In this document: in pieces, positions 40,458 to 51,009 of the stretch
Layout: each line of letters begins with the position of its first letter
Position numbering within the stretch: the stretch's first letter is position 1
Source: Larix kaempferi
Taxonomy: Eukaryota > Streptophyta > Pinopsida > Pinales > Pinaceae
Length of the DNA stretch: 64,000 bases
NCBI GenBank assembly: GCA_027924585.1
Contig: BSBM01000753.1
Location: forward strand, 19,761,501-19,825,500
Reading direction: 5' to 3'
Translations under genes and position numbers: made by a program
Notes under the pieces: model-generated
Databases searched by the model: none
What the model saw: only the letters and a program-made list of their open reading frames with translations
What the model was told of the DNA's origin: nothing

Positions 40458-42948
40458 TCCTTCTTCTCAATTTCTCTATTGAGTGAGGCAACAAAGTCAT
40501 AGTTAGCACCAACAAAGGCTCCCATGGCATTAGTTGTTTCTAAGGCTTCTTGTTTGAAATATATGGAATTTCTCTTCCAAATAATCTGATTAGGAAGATA
40601 CCTACACCAATGTCCCTTCTTTTCCTCTCTTGGAACCTTTCTTCACAACTTCCTTCTCTAAATTACTCCAAAAATATTATTCAAGTGAGACCACTACATC
40701 TTCACCAAAATATGCCATTTATTCAACAATGCATGAAGACACTCCGGGAATTGTAACAAAAGATACATGTTGGGAAGCAACAAGGAGAGGAATAGGCATA
40801 CTTGTCTAATGTATGGAAATGGAATTTATTGCAGTAGTGGAGACTAAATATAAAGGAATCAAGATTGTAGATGAGGTGACATGAACTAAAGATGTGGAAG
40901 AAACTTGTATTTCAACTGGACTACGGGGGATATCCATGGGAATAACAGGTTGATAAGATGATGGGGATGGAGGAGCTATAAGGTTTGATGATGATATAGA
41001 TGGAAAACTAGTAGAGATGGTAAGAAGTTGTGGTGGTTTCTAAAAAATGAATTTCATGAAAAAAATCATCAACGAATAAATTGTCAAGTGGATTAGAAGA
41101 AGTCAGGGTAACTGAAGTGACCATTGTTAGGCTAGTAGGAATAGTAACTAGACATGACAAGTCGGTAAAGGGAAAATCATCTTCTAAATCACTATCATCA
41201 ATATGAAACAATGCAGCTTTTGTCACTGACACTTCAGTTCTCTATTTCTTGGCTGGAAGAGTTGAAGCAATGGTCTTGGTATCAATTTCAGAGCTCATTA
41301 ATGCTAAGCTCTTCTTCATTTCTGCAACTAATTTGATGAGACCATTTAGATTAGCCAGGGGTTGAGGCTATTGCGGACCCTCAACTAGAGCTTTAACTTT
41401 ATCTTATGATTTATAGGTCAGTATAAGAGGAGTTTTAACCTAAGTGTTTTGTGCCTCCTTCTCTATCAATTCCTTTTGATATCTTTCATCATCCAACGGT
41501 AAGAATTTCATGTCTTGCAATGCTTTTACCTTGATATCTTGTTGGTATTGGTGAATGAAAATTTTCTCCTCCTGAGAAGTGACTTTGATCAACACATCCT
41601 AGAATGAATTTACACCTTCATAGATGGAGTCACGAGGATCAGACTAATGCACATAAGCACTCTTGATATGTTCCTTTGTGAAGTGATTGGTTAAGAAATA
41701 ATCTGGATCATGCATCCTTTTATGGGCCTCCCGAAGCTTTAAGGTTGCAATCTTCTTCCCAAGCAGATTTGCATAGGTGGATTTCTGAATAACTATGGAT
41801 CTAATATTAAGAGGAAACTTGGGCCAGCCTTTCCTTTTACCTCCATTAAACCGAGGGAACACACCATCAATGACTGTTTGGAAGGATATCTCTTCCAATA
41901 CCATTATGTCAAGCACAATCCTGGGTAATAGATGAACTGTGTTGCTGCCCCAAACTTTGATGTAGGAAAAATATTCTCCCACATAACAATCTCCCAAAGT
42001 GGAAATCAATGCCTTAGCTTGAGAAAAAAAGGAAGGGGCATCCTCCATGAAGATTTTGTAATAAATGGAGCCCAGAAAATGGTCACAAATGCCATATATC
42101 AAGTGTACAAAGTTGTCATGGCATTATGCCGAGCAATAAATGTGGACTGGAGGTCCTTCCCTGGTACAATTCCATCCCATGGAAGGAGAGGGGGAGGATG
42201 AATAGAACACATCCATAATATAACCAAAAAGAAAAAACACTAGCTTTTTGGAGGCAGGAGTCATCTTATACTTTTCAATGGATTCCTTCAAAACTACTGA
42301 TAGATTATGTTCCAAATTGAAGTATTCACCGGTGGTGAGAACGTGATGTTCCATAGGTGCCCATTCTCCTTTGAAAACTGTACAACTGGGTAACCCATAC
42401 AATCTACACAACATGGTTTCCAACAAGAAAAAGGGATCTCTAAACTAGGAAATAGGATACAACTTATCGGATTTGGGAGAAAAGATAACATGGTTTTCCA
42501 TATAGGATTTAATCATTTCATTGAAACTGAATCGAGTTTCAGAAGACTCTAGGAATTGCTTGCTGAGAAGCAATTGCGGACTTCTAAGTGCATAAAACCT
42601 GACAAAGACCTCAGTTCAGAAAGAAGCTAACAAACTTTGTTCTATGTTATTGAATGAACGGTCCTCAGCATTGGAATGATTGATAATCCATTTATTGCAT
42701 CTATGTAGGGCATCAAGGATGGTCTGAATTCTATAGCGTGGATTTTGGGATTTACTGATGTTCAGATAAGCCATCTAGTCATGCTAGATTTCAAAAAAAT
42801 CGTCATTGTCAAAGATGGCATAAATCCATGACCAATCCATCATATAGGTTTCATAAACCCTCCCATTGGTGTTGGAGAAGATTCCACTATTTGGGTCTTT
42901 GTTTTTCAATTGGTCCATGACAGTTTTGGAGCTAGGGTTCCTTAACAT
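40458..42948 (-). pseudogene. Long decayed frame of unknown family
   Basis: From ATG 42948 a single minus-strand frame can be followed to about 41008 through roughly ten stops and no obvious frameshift; further sequence (AMGAFVGANYDFVASLNREI) continues to 40458 in another frame, where L2 interrupts it. Good protein-like stretches include CRLYGLPSCTVFKGEWAPME, DCYVGEYFSYIKVWGSNTV and GKRKGWPKFPLNIRSIVIQ. The last third is Ser/Thr/Lys-rich and disordered-looking. Absence of introns over 2 kb suggests a retroelement gene, perhaps gag-like, but I recognise no domain. Most stops are TAG. Confidence 0.6.
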
Positions 42949-42962
42949 GATTGAAAAAATGG

Positions 42963-42976
42963 TTTTTTTTTTTTTG
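42963..42976. repeat. Poly-T tract
   Basis: Fourteen T just upstream (in minus sense) of the decayed frame's ATG at 42948. Read on the minus strand this is an A-tract preceding the ORF, not following it, so it is not a retroposon tail for that frame. Confidence 0.7.
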
Positions 42977-43232
42977 TTCTGATAAAAATGGAAAAAGATT
43001 TTAATTAAAATTGATTTTCAATTTCCAAATATTAAGGAGATGATTGACATAGAACATGAGACTTACTCATAAACCGGTGGAAAAGAACAATAAAGATGGT
43101 AGTAGGATAAAATCTGCAGTGAAATTCGTTTACCGAAGGTGAAATTGTAGCATGAAAATGGTAAAAAGGTAATTTTACTCCATGTATTTAACCCCGAAAT
43201 GTTATTATAGAATCTAAAATAGGATCGTATAT

Positions 43233-43790
43233 CTCAAGCGAATAACTGATCAATATTAAACGAAGAAAAAGGCGGATTGTGGAATTGCAAATGCACTTTT
43301 CGAAAGTTTGTGACTTAAGCCTTTTGCAATCCACATTCGAAAGTTTGTGACTTAAGCCTTTTGCAATCCGCATTGCGGGTTGAGAGATTGCGGACATGCA
43401 AATTGAATGTTGGGAAGTTTATCGTTTCCGCAATCCGCAACTTGAAGTCAGAAATACGGAGTGGGAAAAATTATGGGAAAAATTCGAACTTCCTACAATC
43501 TACAATGCGAGTTGCAGAATTGCGGAATTGTGGGAACATTTTTAAGAAATTCAGGTATCTGAAATCCACAATATATTTGCGGTTTCAGAAAAGGAGATGA
43601 AATTTTATTTTTTGAAGTGTTTTTTTTTTTTTTTTTCGCAATCTGCATTGCAGAATGCGGAAAGGTAGAACCGAAAATCTGATTTTTATTGATCATATGC
43701 TTTCCGACTTCCGCAATCCACACTAGGGGTTGCAGAAATGTCGAAGCAAGAAATTCATGAAAAACAAGGCCTCCCAAAAATAATGAAACT
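43233..43790. repeat. X repeat, left copy, with 37-bp duplication
   Basis: Rich in variants of GCAATCCGCATTGCGG. A perfect-length 37-bp tandem pair begins at 43301 and 43338 (CGAAAGTTTGTGACTTAAGC...). CTCAAGCGAAT at 43233 and GAACATTTTTAAGAAATTCAGGTATCTG at about 43534 (quoted in part: TTTTTAAGAAATTCAGGTAT) recur in the same order at 53556-53660. A T run lies at 43619-43637. No protein-coding frame supported. Confidence 0.75.
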
Positions 43791-43861
43791 ACATAAAAGC
43801 AAGCGTTATTTAAATTTTTTTATTGACATCAAAGCATGCCAAGGTGAGAATGAAAAACATC

Positions 43862-44164
43862 AATCATAAACCCCCTTTCGTACATTGAATACGTGCACAA
43901 TTACCTCATAGATGAAGGGTTGAACAACCCTTCTTCCTCCCAATATTATTTTCATAATAGTTCTAGACTACAAGAAGTGTTTGTCGATCCTTTTTGTGTT
44001 TACTATTCTAGATACAGGTGAATTGCTGGATATTGGTGTTCACAACTATCTACCAAGCAAATGGGCGGCCAATCCTTGTCAGAAATCGGAAGTTGGGATG
44101 CATATTGTTTATATGTTATAACTTAGTTGATGTCCAAATCCCTACCATTTACTGCAGAATTCAT
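43862..44164. repeat. Y satellite, single left unit
   Basis: Aligns with the array at 51010-53545: ATAGTTCTAGACTACAAGAAG, TTCTAGATACAGGTGAATTG, GGTGTTCACAACT, GTTTATATGTTATAACTTAG and CCATTTACTGCAGAATTCA occur in the array order. Similarity ends at about 44164, within a unit, so the block from there to about 51010 looks inserted into the array. Confidence 0.75.
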
Positions 44165-44899
44165 GTTTAATAATGTGTTGGCATTGATGTCAACAAGAAG
44201 GAAGATATGCTCACAAAGGAAGAAGGATAACATAAGGAAGAAGGGTCACAATGTCAACAAGAGGGAATATATGCCTGCAAGGAAGAAGGCTCACACAAGA
44301 AAGAAGGATCACATGATATGCCTGCAATGAAGAGGAAGATATGCCCACAATGAAGAGGAAGATATTCCCACAACAAATGGGCCTAAGGATACGGGCATTT
44401 AAGCTGGCTACGAGAATCTAACGCATCCTACAGGCATTCTACTACGGGCATGTAATTTTGTTGATATCTACAACGAACATGAAATCTATAGGCATCTGTG
44501 TGGAAATTTTGGGGATATCAAGGAGTAGCCTAATACCCATGAGATGACTTGTTACAACCATGGAGGATGCCACAATCATTTGGAAACTCATCCAGGAGTG
44601 AGCCGAACTGGAAACACCCAAAATAAAATCAAGACACAACTTCAATCGTCTCTGTCGCATATGCATGCCTGCATGCTTTCGATATCCCCACTTTTGAAAT
44701 TGGTTTTTGCAATTATCCGATATGATAAATATATGATAATGGAACTTTTAGAACTTGATTTTTCCCTTTTTGAAGGCTACTTTTGACACTTCCAATACTT
44801 AATTTTGAAATTTTAAAACAAATTTTAGCACTTTCAAAATCTGATTTTGCATTTTCAAAAACCAAACTCGACACTTTACAAGAATTATAATCATAGTGA
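44165..44899. repeat. GAAGAAG-rich imperfect repeats and spacer
   Basis: 44185-44385 is an irregular repeat of GGAAGAAGG, ATATGCC(C/T)(A/G)CAA and AATGAAGAGGAAGATAT pieces. From 44400 to 44899 I see no gene; a stretch near 44760-44880 repeats ATTTTGAAATTTT/GCACTTTCAAAA-like pieces. Confidence 0.6.
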
Positions 44900-45457
44900 A
44901 ATTGAACATACTACTACAAACAAACATTCGAGTGTATTATTTGACAAAATACTTTCATTTTATTCACAATTGGCCTCACATCACTTACGCCATTCAGGTG
45001 CAGTAAGCAAGGCCACAATTGATCTAACAAGAATGTGTCATTGGCATCTTGGCAAGTATAAGTTTTTTTATAATACAACTCCCTTCTTCGTTACAAACAT
45101 GTTTTTATTTCAATTCATCTACAATCACTGTATTTGTAGCATCCCAACCATGGATCAAAATGTCCCAAACTTTATTCAACATAATAGTACAAAAAGCATA
45201 AGTGTATTATTTCATAAAATACTTTCATTTTCATTTTATTCACAATCGTCCTCACATCACTCACGCCATTCAGGTGTATCAAGTAAGGCCATAATCGATC
45301 TTACAAGAATGTTTTATTGACATATTGGCAAGTATAAGTTTTTGTTCTAATACAGTTCCCTTCCTCGTTACAAACATGTTTTTATTTTGAGTCATCTATA
45401 GTCACTGTATTTGTAGCATCCCAACCATGGATCAAAATGTACTAAAATTTATTTAAA
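44900..45457. repeat. 280-bp tandem pair downstream of the gene remnant
   Basis: Copy 1 is about 44900-45178 and copy 2 about 45181-45457. Shared pieces in order: GTGTATTATTT.A.AAAATACTTTCATTTT, CGCCATTCAGGTG, GGCAAGTATAAGTTTTT, GTTACAAACATGTTTTTATTT and GTAGCATCCCAACCATGGAT (each quoted in part). The pair abuts the 3' end of the minus-strand gene remnant and may be its 3' flank. Confidence 0.8.
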
Positions 45458-46543
45458 GGCTTGATAAATACATAATGATTTCCATCACCCTTATAACCCT
45501 CTCTGCCTACATAAGAACAATATTCTTGTGTTAAAATTACTCTAAATTGTTCCCTTTGCAATCCTGTTCTTTGTAATAATGTTGGCCAAAACTCGTCAAC
45601 GTTTTTTTGTTGTGCATATGTCCATACCCCAAATTCAAATATACTAAAGAATTTTTCAAAAAATTCTCTTAATCGTGGACGTATAAAATAATACTTTGTG
45701 ATTGATTCAATATCCGGTGTTCGGGGCAATCTGAATTTCTTTTTTTTTATGAATTGCACGTAACAAAACTCCATTGAAATCGAAAATAATCAATGGTTTA
45801 CTAGAAAAAAATATTCTAGTACTATCTCCAAACAAAAAACACGCACACATAACCCAGTTAATAAAATATTATGGTTCATGTTCAATAATTTTTTAAACAC
45901 ATGACCAGATACATGGTACGATGTCCATAACCAACACCCCATTTTTTAACGAGGCCCGAGATAATTCAACAAAGAACACAACATTGTTTTTATAGTTATT
46001 TCTCTCTCTTGTGAACCGTCAAATGTCCAACTAGTAGGCATTTTAAAACAGTTTTCCTTGCTGTTATTTGTTGATTGATATTGTTTTTCATCTATAAACA
46101 ACATGTCCATTTTTTATATATATCTCCATATTGGATAACTACATCCTTGAACAAATTTTTGTTTATGTTTAATACTTCACCAACATTATAGTATGCAGAC
46201 ATTGAGTAATTATAAATAGTACTAAGTTTACATTGCTCTAGACCCCAAATAAATACAAATCCTTCATTTTTCAACCATTCAAATATAACAAGGAATTTTT
46301 TAATTTCCATGTCGTCGATCAAGGAAAACCATAGAGCAACGCCAGAATGTTCTCTGAAAACACTAATAATTTCGGGATTGATTAATGCATAATAATGATA
46401 GCAATTATGGACAAAATGAGGTTGTTTGGAAGAATATTCATTGTTGGATAACATCCAAACTCCAAAGAGCAATCCCTCTACTCCCACGACCAATAGTTTC
46501 TTTTGCGGTGATATCCAGACTGCATACAAGAACTATGACTATA

Positions 46544-46566
46544 TATACAACAACAACAACAACAAC
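46544..46566. repeat. (CAA)n microsatellite
   Basis: Seven or so CAA units after TATATA. Lies in a presumed intron of the minus-strand gene remnant, just beyond the acceptor-like TTGTATGCAG. Confidence 0.85.
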
Positions 46567-48448
46567 ACTTCATTCATGAGTTTAATGATCACAAACGTGC
46601 AACTGTAAATGAAGATGTTGATTTCCAAATATTAATACAAAAGTCACCCAAAATCTCATTGATTCAAATGATTTAATAAAATCATCAAACTGAACTAATA
46701 ATATGTTGAATTCAGTTGAAAATATCAACGTCACTAAAAAAAACAGAAAACACATTGAACGATTTAAAATATATGTAGGTTACATCTAGAAATAGGAAAT
46801 GACAGGTTACATTTGATGGCTATCACTCAAACAGAAGAAGGCATTGAAGGTTATGATATCAGCTTCTTCATGCATTTTACTAAAACCCTACCAAAGTCGT
46901 TGTACCAATTAAATATCTATCCTAGCGGATGATGCAATAAAGGGTTTACTCAAAATATAGTTTTCACATGGATGTGCTTTCACATCACCACTCTCCAAAA
47001 CAATCATTGACATATCACTTTCTGATGTTTTTGTTGGGAAATCCTCCCACACATGCTCCATATTTTTTTTTCCTTCTTTATCATAGGTACATCTCTCTCA
47101 AAACTAAAAAAATAAAATTTGTTCCCCATATGATCTTTCTGCACCGCCTTCCCTCAAAATTTTTGTAAAGAGTTACTTCCCCTAATTGACCCCATATTTA
47201 GATGACCAAATCCCAACATTGAATTTGGAAAGACATAATCCAAAAATTTGAATGGCATATGTTCGTGACTCATATGAAGTTTCTTTGTGTTTAAATTCAA
47301 TATCACGTACTTTCGGCCCCTTTTTCTACTTTTTTCTACAACAACTATTTTTTTATTTCCCTTTTTTTCTCTTTTGGAGTCATTTTCTGTGACTTTCTTG
47401 CGAAATAGAAAACCTTCCATTTCTAATATCAATAACATTTTTGTATGGGGAGTTGCAAATAAATATTGCTTGTCATTATATATTTCAGAATAAATTTGTT
47501 TTATCAATTTAATTAGGAAATATTCTTTGTCTTTTAGCTGTCAATGCCAAGCCAACATTTGAGTGGTGAGTAACATTGCTGGAGATACAGTGTATTGACA
47601 CCAAGCCCTCACCTGGTTCATTATTTTCTATGCTCTCACCTGGTTCATTATTGTCCAAGCTCTCATCTAGTTCATTATTATCCAATGTGATTTGTTGGAT
47701 AATATCCACAGACATCATCGATGCCAGCTCTAGTTGTGGATGATCCACATGTTGAATAGCAATACAATCGTCTTGACCTATAAATTTGTAGGTATACATT
47801 TTATATAAATTTTTGCAAGTATTCAAGGTCACTATGCCCATTCATAATTTAGTTAATTTAACCACGATCTTTGAAAAATAATTTTTTAACTTCTTGTCTG
47901 TCTTGTTCTCTAGTTTGGTAGTGCTTTGTGGATTCTCTATCACATTCAATGTCATCATCAGATAATATAATTTGATTGGATGATACTTGAGTGTGATCTT
48001 TATTTGAAGTTGTAGTAGAATAGGAATTTGAAGAAGTTATTTAACATAACCGACCGAGAAAAGTAAAATACAATGAAAGAAGACATCTGAAAATGTTAAT
48101 ACAAATACCTTGTTTTATACCGAATTCATGATAGAAATTGTTCATAAACAGCTCATGTTGTACTCTCTCCACAATAGAAATAACTATTCTATCTGGCGAC
48201 CTGATCAACGAACAAAGAATTATACCTCCCGAGTACAACAAAATAACTGTACCTCGAGAAGAGACCAGTCTGGAAACTATGTGATCCCAGAATTCCTGTA
48301 TCCTTTCTTTTGCAAAAACAAGGCTTCTCGAACTATCATTGTTAACCTTGGGGAAAGGTAAATCAATCATTGGTAGGTCCTCATCCTTCCAATCCATATA
48401 CATTTGAAAAGTACACAAATTATCCTGATCCCTACCAATGCTCAAACA

Positions 48449-48523
48449 CTGTATAATAGAGAATCATATAAACAAGTCCTTGGAGAAATCTCTATAAACT
48501 CCCTTGGTAGGATTCCATGTTAC
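48449..48523 (-). other. Candidate intron in the gene remnant
   Basis: Minus strand GTAACATGG ... TTATACAG, 75 bp. The flanking exons join at codon phase 0. The upstream exon has a TAA two codons before the junction. Confidence 0.5.
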
Positions 48524-49446
48524 CTTTTTTTATTTCTTGCTGAAAAGCGTGAAAGCTTTAGAAACCATACAAGAGTTTTCCATATCAGCTAAAAAAATAC
48601 AAGTACATGCCGCTTGATTTGATTCTAAGTAGTACAACAACACAAGCATATATTCTTCTATCCATGGACTATCACAATTACACATATCAACAACAACAAA
48701 TTCACAGCTGATTGTTGCACCAAAAAATGCAATGGATCTTAGTGTGTTGACCAAAGATGCAGGATAACAACATTAACAAGCAAACTATGAACTATATTTG
48801 ACGTCATAAATGGACATACCCATCCCCTCTTTATTGATATATATATTCAATATTTTCTCAACAACATTTGGTAATTTGGTACCATTATCCACCTCTAATT
48901 CTTTCTTTCTCTTTTTACTCAAAGATTTTGCTTGCTTTTCCGAGCACAAAATATTGCATAGTTGCTGAAGATGATTTGGTGCATTTTTATAGATTTCAAT
49001 GACATTATGGTCAATGATAATCTATGATCGAACAATTTGAACATCATGAACTTTGAAAGATTCAACGATCGAATTCCTGGTTGACTCGCATCCATGATTC
49101 GCTTGCAATATTGATATAAAGTCTCTACGCAAACGTTTTTTTCAACTAATGTGCTCATCCAAAATGATCTGTTGATTATATCGTTTGCCACAATGGTAAA
49201 TTCATCTTCATCAAGATCACGCAATGGTCTAAAAAAATTAGATCCATGATTCTTTATTTTAGTTTGAACAAAATCAACCTGAGTGATTCTCTTGGGTGAG
49301 CATGGAAAGGAACCACTTTTGTAAAGCTCAAATACAAACATTCATTTTCTCCATAGTCGATCCGATGTCTAAAAAATAGTTAGCTTGTCTTTAAGGATGT
49401 CCTTTTTTTGAACAACAAAGATATCCATACATTCACCTTGGAAAGA

Positions 49447-49545
49447 CTGCAAACATATAAAATTGAAGATAATATTTAATTTGCTAATTTCATAAGACAG
49501 GAAGCAATCTAAAGACTTTGATTGATAAGAAGAAAAATTATATAC
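49447..49545 (-). other. Candidate intron in the gene remnant
   Basis: Minus strand GTATATAATTTTTC ... ATATGTTTGCAG, 99 bp, phase 0, AT-rich as expected of plant introns. Exon sense on both sides is strong (GRPSHPRKGNAYSDAWQ and SFQGECMDIFVVQKKD). Confidence 0.65.
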
Positions 49546-50747
49546 TTGCCAAGCATCACTGTAAGCGTTTCCCTTTCTTGGGTGGGATGGCCTACCACAG
49601 GATATCCATTTCTCCCTTGCTTTTACAACTTGAGAAATGAATGGAGTGTCTGCAAATTCCTTGTTTGATAAATTTTGTTGTTTGCATAATTTATTGATAA
49701 TGTGCTGAGGACCATCTTTATGTAGAAGACGATATGTTCGGTGCCGATACCTGAATGGACTGATTGATATTTATCAGTTTCAATGACTTTTTTCTACCAA
49801 GAAATAGTATGCTGCTCATCCAATATATAAAAATTTACTAAAGGAAAATTAATTTTGTCTTCATTTCTAGGAATAAATCCCAATGTGGTTTCCTTATCGA
49901 AAGGAAATAGAATAGCATCTCTCAATGTTCTTGTAAATGTTGAGAGAAGAGATATAACCATCTTTTCCACAACCTCCTCATCAAATTTTTGATATTGTAA
50001 ATGCGAAGGTGCAACAACACATCTTGTTACATCAATAGAAAAACCTTTCTCATTGAAAAAAAGTATTTGATATGCTCTTGTTGAACTTCTTTTGAACTTT
50101 CAAAGCTCTTAGTCGCTTTCTGCATCATCGCTATAGAAGGACTCTATTTGGGTAGTTTGAAAGGAAGATTTGGTCACATCTGTTTCAATATGATAGAGAA
50201 ATGTTCTTCTAAGGTAGATAATAATATTTTCATGGCCTACATTTGTCAAATTCTTTTCAATATTCATGTACTGCAATACAAACGAAGTTTTCGCAGCTAG
50301 GATTATTTTCTTCCATGCCGACAAAATTCCTTTCTTCAAAGATGACGCGGTATTAATTCCAGACCTATTAGAAACATCATACATGGGAAAAACGTACCCT
50401 TTCTTCGCACGGGAAACCGGATCTTAATCAAGACAACTTTTCATTAGATATGGTCGAAAATTACAAACCATAAGATCAACCTATAGAAGGAAACACAGGT
50501 CTCTCTCGACCACTTCAACTTGAACACACTATAAACCGTCAGAAATAGGATCCACAGAGGTCAATATTCCAGGTCGAGTTTGATATCCTTCCTCATCCAA
50601 TAAGAATAGATATAAATCCGGGTACAAATTATTTGGTTCATCCATCTCAACATACCATCCATGCTTGAATAAACCAAGGTTGTGGTCTTTTAAGAAATCA
50701 AGGAACAAGATTTCCTAGTATTGACTAAGGCTTAACAATGTAGACAT

Positions 50748-51009
50748 GTTTTATTTGCAAAAACGTAAATATTGAGCAGTTAATATAAGAATGCATACAA
50801 TGTTTATACCTATAAATTATTGTTTTAATATTATATGTATACTTGCATTTTCATGGTAATGATCAATGGATAAGGAACGACCACTCATTTTCAAGGTCAA
50901 TTGATTGATTAAGAACAAATCTACTAGTATTATCCATGAGAGATCGAATGCACATTTTATTTAGTCATTTGAGATAGAATTGATCATAGAAGTAGAGATC
51001 ATCATAGAA
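50748..51009. other. Upstream flank of the gene remnant
   Basis: AT-rich, no frame. If the minus-strand gene was real its promoter would lie here; I see no convincing TATA box. Confidence 0.4.

Larger units (their letters stand above)
45442..50747 (-). pseudogene. Decayed multi-exon gene with FCP1/HAD-like C-terminal segments
   Basis: Minus-strand coding-like sequence starting at ATG 50747 and ending near 45442. N-terminal pieces such as FKHGWYVEMDEPNNLYPDLY and KKGILSAWKKIILAAKTSFV share one frame. An intron with GT-AG ends at 49447-49545 (99 bp) joins SDAWQ to SFQGECMD in frame; another at 48449-48523 (75 bp) joins to CLSIGRDQDN. The 3' part has RPRLREFFEKFFSIFEFGVW followed by QQKNVDE, and KKLLVVGVEGLLF and MLLILEMEGFLF, which look like FCP1/NIF-type HAD phosphatase segments with the catalytic DxD replaced by GVE or EME. 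At least eight stops and some frameshifts break it. The rest of the protein matches no family I know. Introns mean it is not a processed copy. It may be a host gene or one carried by a DNA transposon. Confidence 0.5.

Noticed and set aside
49755-49795. A 38-bp intron (GTAGAAAAAAG ... ATCAATCAG) in the gene remnant.
   Set aside because: Too short for plant splicing; a small frameshift explains the frame change better.
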